NCBI RefSeq assembly: GCF_000379605.1
Contig: NZ_KB902624.1
Coordinates: 116,185 to 180,184, forward strand
DNA from: Rhizobium giardinii bv. giardinii H152
Lineage (GTDB): Bacteria > Pseudomonadota > Alphaproteobacteria > Rhizobiales > Rhizobiaceae
DNA length: 64,000 nucleotides
Direction: 5' to 3'
In this document: positions 6,888 to 15,441 of the stretch, one piece after another
Position numbering within the stretch: position 1 is the stretch's first letter
How the letters are laid out: every line of letters begins with the position of its first letter
Notes under the pieces: model-generated
Seen by the model: only the letters and a program-made list of their open reading frames with translations
Databases searched by the model: none
Told to the model about the DNA's origin: nothing
Translations under genes and position numbers: made by a program

Positions 6888-9476
6888 TCACCGCCCACGG
6901 CCGCCGCCACCGCGCCCGCCACCGCCGCGACCGCCGCCACCACCATGAAATCCACCTCCCCCACGACCACCGCCGCCATGAAAGCCACTGCCCCCGCGCC
7001 CGCTACTGCCCTGGAATCCACTGCTCCTTGAGCCGCCGCGATCGAAGTTCTGGAAACTTCCGCCGCCTGGCGGAAGGCGTCCGTAGCTGCGGCTAAGTTC
7101 GTTCTGATTGCCGAACTGGCGCCCTGCTCGGTCAAATGAAAGATGCTCGGGTGCTCGTTCACGAACTTGGCGTTGCTGCTGAGTGCGTCGGGGAGTAGGT
7201 CTATTTTCGGCGCGGTTCTGGATACGCTGTGTTGCTTGCGGATCGTCGGCTGAAATGCGCTTTTTCGAATTTTCGCCAGCCGGCCGCTGTACCGGTTGCC
7301 ATCCATCCCGGGTGTGCTTCTGCCATTGGCCATTGTCGCGGCGATAGACGTTGCCGTCGCGTCCGGCATAAACATCTCCCCCCTTGCTACCAACAATGAA
7401 GCCACTGTTGCCCTGCGTATTGCTCCAACGCAATCCGCCCGCCGTTCCTGTCGAACCGCCGCTTACACGCGCAAACTCGCTGCCTTGCTTGACGACCGCC
7501 TTGCCCCACGAACCATAGACGTTTTGTCCGCCCTTGGCGGCAAATGCATTGCCCGTGCGGGGATTATAGGCCGAGACGAACCCTCTCGCACCATCCGGGC
7601 CTGCAGCCACACCGCCACGGATGTATGTCCCTGTTCTTGGATTGTAGGCCGCCCCACCGACGATGCCGCGATTTGGTCCGTAGGCATAGCCGTAGCGCCC
7701 GAATGTTCCGTAGGCGGGGTTGTAGAAAGCACCCACGCCGTAGCTCACGGGGCCAGGATAGTAGGGCGGCCAGTAGTCGTCATTGTCACCGTCATCGTAG
7801 TCCCAATAGGGCGGATAGTACCATCCTGTACCCCAGACCAGGGCATCCCATGCCAGATAGGTTCCCAGATAACCGAGCGTATAACCATACCAGACAGCAT
7901 CCGTTTCGGTGTCGTAGGTGTGCACATAGGTGACGTTATAGAGCGGCGAAGACGGCGGGATCGTATAGATCTCGTCTGCGACGGCGCGCGCGACAGCAAA
8001 AGGCCCCGTTGGTGTGTCGCCGACAAACCAGATCCCGTCCTTGAGCACGAAGTATTTCTCGCCAACCTTTATGACCTGCTCGTTCGAATTAACCGCATAG
8101 AACATCGATGTCCCTTCGATCGTTTCGAACTGCGGATCGCCGCTATAGCTCACGTCCACTTTCACCGATCCGTCGGTCGAGACCCGCGCCAGTTTCGGGA
8201 TGCTGGCCTTCAGGCGCGCCTCAGCGCTTTCCGAGGTACCAGGTATGGAAGCTCGAACGGCATAATATGGCGCATCGTCCGGAATATTCAGGAAGTCCTC
8301 AGGTAAATTGGGCGTGGCGAAGGTCCAGGGGCCGTCGAGCGAGGCCGACGAGAACCAGCGGCCGGATAAGAGCGTGTACCATGTCTTGCTGACCGTGTGG
8401 TAGAAGACACCGCTTGTCGTATTGGATGCCCATTCGAGGCCCGTCCCAGCAACTGGCTCGAGTACCGGCTTGCCGTCAAAAATCATCAGTTCGGCCGGTG
8501 TTGCCGAATAAAAGACATTGGGGACAGCCTTGTCGACAAAAGCGGTTGACGGAAGCGCTGCTTTCGTTTCCTTCCAATTCTCATCGTCGGGCAGGCTGGA
8601 GACGAGGCTCGGGACGGCAACCGCCTCGATCCAGCCGGTATCCAGACTGGCTGACTTTAGCCAGTTCTTTCCGTCGCGCAGGTAATAGGCGTTCTCTGCA
8701 TCGACCTTGAAAATGTCCCAGTTTGTATTGACGACGAAGGACAGGCCTTTCACGCCCTTGACTGGCGCGAGGATGGCCTTGCCATTCGTCTGGACGAGGA
8801 TTGCCGGCGTTTCGCTGGTGAAAATCGGTGGCGGATCGGCCTTGATGCCGTTGACGTTCGCAAGCCGCTTGTAGGCCGTCATGCTCGCCGTCAGCCGCTC
8901 TTGGGAGACCGTGATCGGATCCGTCGGCAAAAATTTCCCGATTTCGAGCGCTAGCTTCGCAAGTTGTTTGCGCTCAAGCGTTGAAAAATCCAAGCGGGTG
9001 GTCTTGATCTCGGTGAGAATGACATTTCCTGTTTCGTCATCAGCCACGGTTTTGGCGGACACGCCGATAACGCCGTAAATCGGCTTGGCATCCGCTACCT
9101 TCAATTCCGTGGCGATCAAAGCTTCGAGCCGGGTAAAATCCGGCCAATCGGTTATCTGAGGTTGAAACAACGTGAGCGTCGCTCCGGTATCGGCGGTAAA
9201 GATTCGGGGCCAGGCAGGCGCGCTTGCTTCGGACTGATTGAGGTATTTGCCGCTGACAAAACCATTCTTTCCTGAATGGGTCACTGCGCACCACGTGCCG
9301 CCGGAATCGCATTCCTTGATATCGACTTGCTCACCCTGCGAAATGAGGCCAAAGGCGTCGAAGTTCGTTCCCGGGCCCGCTCGGAAGTTCACATTTGCCG
9401 TCAAGATTGCAGGGTCGGCAAAGACCGACGTCGAGAAAAATGACGCAATCGTCAGATAGGCGAACATCCTGCGCAT
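6888..9476 (-). CDS. Secreted SH3-domain protein with Tyr/Gly-rich C-terminal half
   Basis: The protein has 862 residues from ATG 9476, chosen because AAAAGGATAC precedes it and a signal peptide starts there (MRRMFAYLTIASFFSTSVFA, cleavage near 20). An SH3b domain follows (about 22-80: NVNFRAGPGTNFDAFG, WCAVTHSGKNGFVSGKYL). The central part repeats short blocks with Trp/Tyr-rich cores (FYHTVSKTWYTLLSGRWFSS, EKYFVLKDGIWFVGDTP). Two YNPRTG repeats occur near residues 650-690. The tail from about 800 is Gly/Arg-rich. It is probably periplasmic or surface-exposed. The Gly-rich tail resembles that of the DUF3300 protein at 26 kb, suggesting a related envelope function. Enzymatic activity is not evident. 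Confidence 0.85.
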   Translation of the reverse strand: MRRMFAYLTIASFFSTSVFADPAILTANVNFRAGPGTNFDAFGLISQGEQVDIKECDSGGTWCAVTHSGKNGFVSGKYLNQSEASAPAWPRIFTADTGATLTLFQPQITDWPDFTRLEALIATELKVADAKPIYGVIGVSAKTVADDETGNVILTEIKTTRLDFSTLERKQLAKLALEIGKFLPTDPITVSQERLTASMTAYKRLANVNGIKADPPPIFTSETPAILVQTNGKAILAPVKGVKGLSFVVNTNWDIFKVDAENAYYLRDGKNWLKSASLDTGWIEAVAVPSLVSSLPDDENWKETKAALPSTAFVDKAVPNVFYSATPAELMIFDGKPVLEPVAGTGLEWASNTTSGVFYHTVSKTWYTLLSGRWFSSASLDGPWTFATPNLPEDFLNIPDDAPYYAVRASIPGTSESAEARLKASIPKLARVSTDGSVKVDVSYSGDPQFETIEGTSMFYAVNSNEQVIKVGEKYFVLKDGIWFVGDTPTGPFAVARAVADEIYTIPPSSPLYNVTYVHTYDTETDAVWYGYTLGYLGTYLAWDALVWGTGWYYPPYWDYDDGDNDDYWPPYYPGPVSYGVGAFYNPAYGTFGRYGYAYGPNRGIVGGAAYNPRTGTYIRGGVAAGPDGARGFVSAYNPRTGNAFAAKGGQNVYGSWGKAVVKQGSEFARVSGGSTGTAGGLRWSNTQGNSGFIVGSKGGDVYAGRDGNVYRRDNGQWQKHTRDGWQPVQRPAGENSKKRISADDPQATQRIQNRAENRPTPRRTQQQRQVRERAPEHLSFDRAGRQFGNQNELSRSYGRLPPGGGSFQNFDRGGSRSSGFQGSSGRGGSGFHGGGGRGGGGFHGGGGGRGGGGRGGGGRGR

Positions 9477-9696
9477 GAGTGTATCCTTTTCCCTGCAATA
9501 GATGATCGGTAATCGGAAACAGACCTCAAATCCCTGCATTCATTGTGGGCGCATACCAGTCCGGCGGTTCGAGCACTTGCGACGAAATTCGACAGGAAAG
9601 CTTTCCGGACACCGCAGTGCTGCGCTTCCCATATGCAAAGGCCAAAAAGGTCTCGATTTTTTGGAGACGCTTTCGGGGCGAAAACCTAAAGCAAGC

Positions 9697-9788
9697 CCCA
9701 GTGAATCTGCCCTGCACAGCCCGGTCACAATCGGTCGGCATTTTCGCATGATACTCCAGGTCAGAGCCGTCCGGTAGTTTTCATTCAT
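9697..9788 (-). pseudogene. C-terminal fragment of a glucoamylase-like gene
   Basis: Minus-strand translation from 9788 gives NENYRTALTWSIMRKC, then RPIVTGLCRAD. This aligns with the last 33 residues of the intact gene at 21931-23250 (ENYRTGLLWNIVRRCKPIVT and GLRRAG). Bases also match closely (GAAAACTACCGGAC and ATTGTGACCGGGCTG in both). No further upstream part of the gene is present on this side. It is therefore a short remnant of a second copy. Confidence 0.75.
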
Positions 9789-10154
9789 TAGAACAACTAG
9801 AACTCCTCGTCAGTTAAGCGAGTGTTCTTGCTGAGAACGATGCGCATCATCGGAACAATGTACCGGTGCGCGGCGAAGACTTTCAAACCAAGTGACAGCG
9901 CCTGCGCGTAAGGCTATCATTAAGCTTGCCAGCTCCGGAACTTCTTCGGCGACCACTTCATTGCTCAATACGGCCGGCATGCGGGGCTGCAATGTGACTG
10001 GATTTGGCACCCTTAGTCTTTGTAACGGCACGACCAATCGACTTGTTAGAGGATTGTGAATGACCCCAAGCCAGATAGTGGCGCGGGGTTTTAAATCGCG
10101 TCTCTGCCGACAGGCAGGTGGCACGACGGATCTCCTGCAAAAAGGGAAATCGCC
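9789..10154. other. Leader region of the eutBC-type gene, no gene recognised
   Basis: The 366 bases between the glucoamylase fragment and the ATG of the EutBC fusion. A promoter for the fusion should lie here. No B12 riboswitch, clear sigma-54 box or operator was identified. A purine-rich AAAAAGGGAAA stretch just before 10155 serves as the ribosome site. Confidence 0.4.
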
Positions 10155-12506
10155 ATGAATAAGGGCTTGTTGTCGAAGGGACAGGAAGGGCTCTCTAGAC
10201 GGGAGCTCCTCGTAATGGTTGGGGCTGCCGCCGGCGCTCTCGCAAGCTACAGCGATGCCGCCAAGGCGGCTGAGCAAAGCACGATTGCGGTCGATAAGGT
10301 CGGGCCGGGGGAGGACATCTTTACGTATATACGCCGGGAAAAGGGGGGTTTTGATCAAACACTGTACCAGCAGGTGGTCGGCGCTGCGAATGACTTCAAG
10401 GAGGGAGATCGAGCCATTGGAGCAGCGGCCGTGGATGAGGCAACGCGGAAAAATGCGCGCACCCTTCTGGCAAACACGAAGATCGGAGATCTCTACCAGC
10501 ACCCGCTTTTTGAGGACGACCTGCAACGGTTGATCTGGCAGACCACGGACCAGGCCCAGTACGCAAAGGTCAAGGACTGGACCATGGGCCAGTTGAAGGA
10601 ATTTCTGTTGGCTGAGCCAGAGGCCCGGATCAAAGGCATCATGAACGGCCTGACCAGCGACACGATCGGCTGCATCCCAAAACTGATGAGCAACGAAGAG
10701 CTCATCGTATTGGGTCAGAAAATCTTCAATGTTCTGCCGGGTACCAAGATGGGGGCAAAGGGATACATGGGTGCTCGAATCCAGCCCAATTCTCCTACAG
10801 ATCATCCAGAGGATGTGGTTTGGCAGGTTTTCGATGCATTTTCCTATGCAACGGGCGACATCGTTATCGGGACCAATCCTGTCGACAGCACGGTCAAGAG
10901 CGTCGCTGCGGTTGAACAGGCGCTCAAGGACGTCGTCGATACATTCAAGTTGAACGAGACGATTCCCTGGTGTGTTCTTGCCCATATCGATGTCCAGGCC
11001 GACGTGAGCGAAGGTTATCCGGGAACGGTCGCCACGATGTTCCAGAGCCTTGCTGGAACAGATGACTGCAACAAGATCTTTGATATTACGATTGAGAAGA
11101 TCATGAAGTATGCGCGCGCCAAAAAGGGGGAAAGATACGGGCTCTACTTCGAAACCGGGCAGGGCTCCGAATTTACAAACGGCGCAGCAAACGGCGTCGA
11201 TATGATGGTCCTCGAGTCCCGAAAGTATGGCTTCAGCAGGGCCGTGGGAATAGAACTCGCAAAGGTGCAGCCCAGGGGCGCGTGGCTTCATATCAACGAT
11301 GTTGCCGGATTCATTGGGCCGGAGGTCTTCGGGAGTCGCGAACAACTGGTAAGGTGCTGCCTCGAAGACATTGCCATGGGCAAACTCCATGGGCTGACCA
11401 TCGGTCTGGATATCTGCACTACCCTGCATATGACGGTCAGCCTGGAAGATCTGGATTGGTGCCAGGACCAGATCATGCCGGCCAATCCTGTTTACCTGAT
11501 AGCGCTGCCTACAAAAAGCGATCCGATGTTGAGCTATCTCACGACGTCGTTTCAGGATCACGTCCGGCTGAGGGAAAAATTCGGCTTCAAAGTCAACGAT
11601 GCAATGTGGGATTTCTACAAGCGGATCGGGATCGTTGATGAGGACAGCAAATATACCGTGAACTATGGCGACCCGCTCTGGGTGTACTACCAGTACCGTC
11701 TTGCCAAGGGTGAAACACGGTCCAAGGACGCCGTCTATGCCGAAGGCCGGCAGAAAATGCAGGAAGTTGAAGGCAGAGGCGTCGACCTGGCGACCGGACA
11801 CGGCGAGAATATATGGGATCTGAATCCACAGCTCGCGGCCAAGGTCAAGGGGTTATACGACGACGCCAAACAGTCTCTCTGGGCCGAGCTTACGCCCGAA
11901 TTTGTCGCTGCCATCCCTGCTGTCGTGCCGGTCCGAACCTTATCGCAGGACCGCAACGACTATATCGCCCATCCAGGCACGGGTGAAATACTGAGCCCTG
12001 AAGCGATTGCCGAACTTGAAAGAATGAGGGATTCGTGGGGGGACGATCCGCCCCAGGGCCAGATCGTCATATCCGATGGCTTGAACGCAAAGGCCATCAT
12101 GGACGACGGACATCTTGGGCCCTACCTCGAAGAAATGCGCAGATTGCTTGCCGACGCCGGCGTCTCTGTGAGCGACAAGAACATCCTCGTCACCAGCGGA
12201 AGGGTCCGGGCCGGCTATCGGATCGGAGAAGTGCTCTTCGAGACGTCAGAACCCAATAGTTTCCGGGGGATACTCCACGTCATAGGCGAACGGCCCGGAA
12301 CCATGCACCACGCCTACTCCGTCTACATCACTGTTGCAAAAGGTAAGGTCTGGTCTGAAAAGAAGATCGATCACGACATGACTAAACTTGTGAGCAATGT
12401 TGCAGATACGGCCTTGCCGCCGAAGGAAGCGGCCAGGGAAACCTTGACGATTATCAGGGAAATCGTCGGGAAAGAGGTGAACGGCAGCCGGCGGTACCGG
12501 ACATAG
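10155..12506 (+). CDS. EutB-EutC fusion, ethanolamine ammonia-lyase with Tat-like signal peptide
   Basis: This 783-residue protein fuses both subunits of adenosylcobalamin-dependent ethanolamine ammonia-lyase (ethanolamine to acetaldehyde and ammonia). Residues about 45-515 match EutB. The E. coli active-site residues, recalled from the literature, are all kept: R208 and Q210 in ARIQPN, N241 in GTNPV, E333 in YFETGQGS and D419 in GLDICTTLH. Residues about 595-780 match EutC (VISDGLNAKAI at 638-648, GRVRAGYRIGE, VIGERPG at 709-715). The EutC N-terminal part is replaced by a linker (520-595). The start MNKGLLSKGQEGLSRRELLV plus AAAGALA and AKA looks like a Tat signal (SRRELL at 14-19). No eutA, eutD or microcompartment gene is nearby. 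A periplasmic B12 radical enzyme would be very unusual. Confidence 0.88.
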   Translation: MNKGLLSKGQEGLSRRELLVMVGAAAGALASYSDAAKAAEQSTIAVDKVGPGEDIFTYIRREKGGFDQTLYQQVVGAANDFKEGDRAIGAAAVDEATRKNARTLLANTKIGDLYQHPLFEDDLQRLIWQTTDQAQYAKVKDWTMGQLKEFLLAEPEARIKGIMNGLTSDTIGCIPKLMSNEELIVLGQKIFNVLPGTKMGAKGYMGARIQPNSPTDHPEDVVWQVFDAFSYATGDIVIGTNPVDSTVKSVAAVEQALKDVVDTFKLNETIPWCVLAHIDVQADVSEGYPGTVATMFQSLAGTDDCNKIFDITIEKIMKYARAKKGERYGLYFETGQGSEFTNGAANGVDMMVLESRKYGFSRAVGIELAKVQPRGAWLHINDVAGFIGPEVFGSREQLVRCCLEDIAMGKLHGLTIGLDICTTLHMTVSLEDLDWCQDQIMPANPVYLIALPTKSDPMLSYLTTSFQDHVRLREKFGFKVNDAMWDFYKRIGIVDEDSKYTVNYGDPLWVYYQYRLAKGETRSKDAVYAEGRQKMQEVEGRGVDLATGHGENIWDLNPQLAAKVKGLYDDAKQSLWAELTPEFVAAIPAVVPVRTLSQDRNDYIAHPGTGEILSPEAIAELERMRDSWGDDPPQGQIVISDGLNAKAIMDDGHLGPYLEEMRRLLADAGVSVSDKNILVTSGRVRAGYRIGEVLFETSEPNSFRGILHVIGERPGTMHHAYSVYITVAKGKVWSEKKIDHDMTKLVSNVADTALPPKEAARETLTIIREIVGKEVNGSRRYRT

Positions 12507-12521
12507 GAACCGATGGCGCGT

Positions 12522-12685
12522 ATGGCGGTCAGATACTCGGAGACTGGTGCCGAAACATCGTCGTCATTCAGCAGGGCATCGTCTACGAACGGGACCTCGG
12601 CCTGCAGAGGCGGCGTCGTGCGGGCGCATGCATCCTTTTCCAGGACCCAGGATCAACAATGCCCACTCCGGGACTGGACAACTAG
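12522..12685 (+). pseudogene. C-terminal fragment of a DUF2950 gene, frameshifted
   Basis: The DNA aligns with the 3' end of the intact DUF2950 gene at 27415-28368. VRYSETGAET matches VKYAETGVKT. One lost base near 12558 then moves the match to another frame, where it reads VVIQQGIVYERDLG against VVNQQGIVYERDLG. The 22-base run CAGCAGGGCATCGTCTACGAAC (12572-12593) is identical in both copies. Similarity fades toward a stop at 12683-12685. It begins 16 bases after the eutBC stop and has no 5' part. Confidence 0.82.
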
Positions 12686-13050
12686 CGCCTCAGATCGCTG
12701 GCTTGCCCCGACGCCCGTAGCTGCTCAAGTGTTTTGCCCAAACAGCTTCCCCCGATCGGTTCGCCCAATGTTTTAGCAGTCCCGCCTACAGTTATTGTTC
12801 CCGCAAGCCTGCTTGGGTTGATGTAGGTAGCGACGCCGTCTGAGCCCAGTTTCGAAAAATAGAAGGCGTGATGCGTGCCCTTGTATTCACAGCTTATCAG
12901 AAAAGGAAAATCCTCCAATGGATCGTTCGCATAGGTTTCCGAAACGGGTAGGATGATAAACGGAAGCAAAAAGGCAATTGTTACGCAAATCAAAAAGCAA
13001 ATTCTTGTTGAAATATTGGACGTTATTCGCAGGGCAGATAGATAGACCAT
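12682..13050 (-). CDS. Small secreted hypothetical protein, 122 aa
   Basis: The start is ATG 13050, after a CAGGAGTC ribosome site. It is preferred to the upstream in-frame ATG because it places a hydrophobic signal segment (ICFLICVTIAFLLPFIILPV) about 18 residues in, with likely cleavage after ETYA. The mature part of about 80 residues has two Cys (ISCEY and GGSCLG), probably a disulfide, and the pattern FYFSKLGSDGVATYINPSRLAGTI in two short segments. No family was recognised. It converges on the DUF2950 fragment, overlapping its stop. Confidence 0.65.
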   Translation of the reverse strand: MVYLSALRITSNISTRICFLICVTIAFLLPFIILPVSETYANDPLEDFPFLISCEYKGTHHAFYFSKLGSDGVATYINPSRLAGTITVGGTAKTLGEPIGGSCLGKTLEQLRASGQASDLRR

Positions 13051-13578
13051 TGATCCAAGACTCCTGTTGATTGAAACGCCCCTCCGAGGGTCCACGTGTC
13101 TGCGCATCGTTCGCCGCGATCTGCTTGTCGCAACGGCAAGGTGCCTAGAGATGAACGCATGGCGATCGTGAGACCCCGACATGCTCCAAAGCACTTGAAG
13201 AGTAGTATACCGCCTGCAATCAGATCCTGATTAGATCCCGTATTGAAGCGACGCCGTCTACCACCCGCGATATGTTTTCCGGCAAAGCGAAAGTCACCGC
13301 ACCCGCGCAATAATAAAGGGCGTTTTAGTAGCGGAGGTTTGCATCGCATTGCCCAGGATCGTACGAAAGCTCCTCAAAGACTGCTCCCAGTGCGTTTGCA
13401 TTGCAAGGGGAAACACCCAACTCGGACGCGGCCGGAAATATTAAACGTTCTATACAGAATTCGCCCTCGGACAAATATAGATATTCGCGGTCGCGAGTTG
13501 GTTGTCGAATTGTCACAACAGGTTTAATGTCGCTTGGCAGAGGTCGGTACTGAAATCCATGAGGGAGTTGCAGTCGAG
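13051..13578. other. Divergent promoter region, no gene recognised
   Basis: About 530 bases between the divergently transcribed 122-aa gene and the CBS-BON gene. A short imperfect inverted repeat GTTGT-N9-ACAAC occurs near 13500-13518, upstream of the CBS gene, and could be a regulator site. No RNA gene was recognised. Open frames here are short and unsupported. Confidence 0.35.
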
Positions 13579-14262
13579 ATGCTCGCCAAAGATGTAATGA
13601 CGACGAAGATCGTCAAAGTATCCCCCGACAACAGTGTCAAGCATGCCTGTAAGATCATGCTGGATAATCACGTCAGCGGCATCCCGGTCGTTGACGACGA
13701 CGGGCACCTCCTCGGTATCATCAGTGAAGGCGACCTGATCCGCCGAACGGAACTCGGCGGCAGAGCGTTTGCGCCCATCGACACCGCAATGCCTGCCGAA
13801 GTGAGAGCTGACGCCTATGTTAAACGCACTTCATGGAAGGTCGGCGATACGATGACGCGTGACCCCGTGACAATCGATGAGGAAACGTCACTTACACGAG
13901 TCGCACAACTCATGCAGGACCACGGCATAAAGCGTGTTCCCGTCGTGAGAGCTGGTGAACTGATCGGCATCGTCGGCCGGGCTGACCTGCTCCGGGCGAT
14001 TCTAGCGGCCGATCTGGATGAAACGGCGTCGGGCGATGAGGGCATTCAGCGCAGCATCGTGACGCGGCTCGGAGAGAACACCGGTCTGGAAGGTCTCGGC
14101 GTGAAGGTGACCGTTGCCGACGGTACGGTGCATCTCTGGGGCAACGTCGAGACCGCGGAATGCAGGAGAGCCGCGCGGGTCGTCGCAGAAAGCGTTCGAG
14201 GCGTGAGAAGCGTTGTCGAGCACTTTTCGCAAACTTGTCCGGAGGGCGGAACAGGTAACTGA
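13579..14262 (+). CDS. CBS-pair and BON domain protein
   Basis: The protein has 227 residues from ATG 13579, which follows GAGGGAG. An upstream TTG would add 15 unconserved residues. The first CBS motif (MLAKDVMTTKIVKVSPDNSV to GIISEGDLIRR, residues 1-51) and the second (VGDTMTRDPVTIDEETSL to GIVGRADLLRA, about 87-143) make a Bateman module, which usually binds adenosine nucleotides. Residues about 150-215 form a BON domain (LEGLGVKVTVADGTVHLWGN). Such proteins are common in rhizobial stress or low-oxygen gene sets. Placement just before alcohol dehydrogenase and phosphoketolase suggests sensing of energy charge. The target is unknown. Confidence 0.9.
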   Translation: MLAKDVMTTKIVKVSPDNSVKHACKIMLDNHVSGIPVVDDDGHLLGIISEGDLIRRTELGGRAFAPIDTAMPAEVRADAYVKRTSWKVGDTMTRDPVTIDEETSLTRVAQLMQDHGIKRVPVVRAGELIGIVGRADLLRAILAADLDETASGDEGIQRSIVTRLGENTGLEGLGVKVTVADGTVHLWGNVETAECRRAARVVAESVRGVRSVVEHFSQTCPEGGTGN

Positions 14263-14336
14263 ACATTTCCATCTCCCAAGTCGGGGTGGTTTCGCAGGCG
14301 CGGTGCATGACATTGCACAAGGGAGGGAGCCAACTC

Positions 14337-15362
14337 ATGGCACAGAGAATGAAAGCGGCTGTTGTCCGAGCCTTCCGGGCGCCACTCATCATAGAGGACA
14401 TGGCGGTTCCAAGTCCGAGGGAGGGACAGATCCTCGTGAAGTATGAGGCGACCGGCGTCTGTCACACGGACCTTCATGCGGCAAGCGGGGATTGGCCGGT
14501 GAAGCCTAATCCGCCCTTCGTACCTGGGCATGAAGGGGTCGGGTTCGTCGCCGGGGTGGGAGCAGGCGTAAAGAGGGTGAAGGAAGGCGATCGCGTCGGC
14601 GTGCCCTGGCTGCACAGCACTTGTGGTTATTGCCCCTATTGCCGAACCGGTTGGGAAACGCTGTGCGCCTCTCAATCGAACACCGGCTATTCCGTAAACG
14701 GGACCTTCGCGCAGTTCGGTCTTGCTGATCCTGATTTCGTAGCCGGCTTGCCGGACAGCCTAGATTTCGGACCGGCGGCACCGGTGCTATGCGCCGGCGT
14801 CACTGTCTACAAAGGTTTGAAAGAAACCGAGGTTCGCCCTGGCGAGTGGGTAGCCATTTCCGGGGTGGGCGGCCTAGGTCACATGGCCGTCCAGTACGCC
14901 AAGGCGATGGGTATGCATGTAGTCGCCGCTGACATATTCGAGGACAAGCTGGCGTTGGCGAAGAAACTTGGCGCCGACATCACCGTCAACGGCAAGGACA
15001 AGGATGCGATCGAGCAGGTCCAGAAGGCCACGGGCGGGGTACATGGAGCACTTGTCACGGCGGTTTCGCCGATTGCGATGGAACAAGCCTTCGGGTTCAT
15101 GCGCTCGAAGGGAACGATGGCTCTCGTCGGCCTTCCTCCCGGAAAGATATCACTGCCAGTTTTCGAGACCGTGTTGAAACGCATCACCGTACGCGGCTCG
15201 ATCGTGGGAACGCGTCAGGACCTCGAGGAATCTCTGCAATTTGCGGCAGAAGGCAAGGTTGTTCCTCATTTCTCCTGGGACGAGCTGGAAAACGTCAATG
15301 ATATTTTCCGGCGGATGGAAGAAGGGAAGATTGACGGTCGAATCGTAATGAGACTGCAATAA
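14337..15362 (+). CDS. adhP: Zinc-dependent alcohol dehydrogenase (AdhP type)
   Basis: The protein has 341 residues from ATG 14337, preceded by GGGAGGGAG; 341 is the normal family length. It is a medium-chain dehydrogenase that interconverts alcohols and aldehydes, most likely ethanol and acetaldehyde, with NAD+. Catalytic zinc ligands are C42 and H65-E66 (GVCHTDLH, GHEGVGF). Structural zinc Cys are at 96, 99, 102 and 110 (TCGYCPYCRTGWETLC). The Rossmann motif is GVGGLGHMAVQ. It precedes phosphoketolase by 79 bases. With phosphoketolase it could allow redox-balanced heterofermentative carbon use, which is an inference. Confidence 0.92.
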   Translation: MAQRMKAAVVRAFRAPLIIEDMAVPSPREGQILVKYEATGVCHTDLHAASGDWPVKPNPPFVPGHEGVGFVAGVGAGVKRVKEGDRVGVPWLHSTCGYCPYCRTGWETLCASQSNTGYSVNGTFAQFGLADPDFVAGLPDSLDFGPAAPVLCAGVTVYKGLKETEVRPGEWVAISGVGGLGHMAVQYAKAMGMHVVAADIFEDKLALAKKLGADITVNGKDKDAIEQVQKATGGVHGALVTAVSPIAMEQAFGFMRSKGTMALVGLPPGKISLPVFETVLKRITVRGSIVGTRQDLEESLQFAAEGKVVPHFSWDELENVNDIFRRMEEGKIDGRIVMRLQ

Positions 15363-15441
15363 GTTAAGGCCAAGTGCCACTTTGGACTAATCTGCGGCCT
15401 TGGATCAGTTGATGTAACACGGACTTCAATAGGAGGCTGCG

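Noticed and set aside
9937..9962. GGAAC followed 19 bases later by TT upstream of the EutBC gene
   Set aside because: The -10 part is CATT rather than GTT, the site is nearly 200 bases from the ATG, and it lies outside the stress island. A chance match is likely.
9810..11801. A 663-codon open frame antisense to the EutBC fusion
   Set aside because: It is a shadow of a GC-rich gene. The sense strand encodes conserved EutB and EutC motifs throughout, and the antisense frame matches no family.
15403..15422. FNR/FixK-like box before phosphoketolase
   Set aside because: The sequence near TTGGATCAGTTGATGTAA lacks the TTGAT-N4-ATCAA symmetry.
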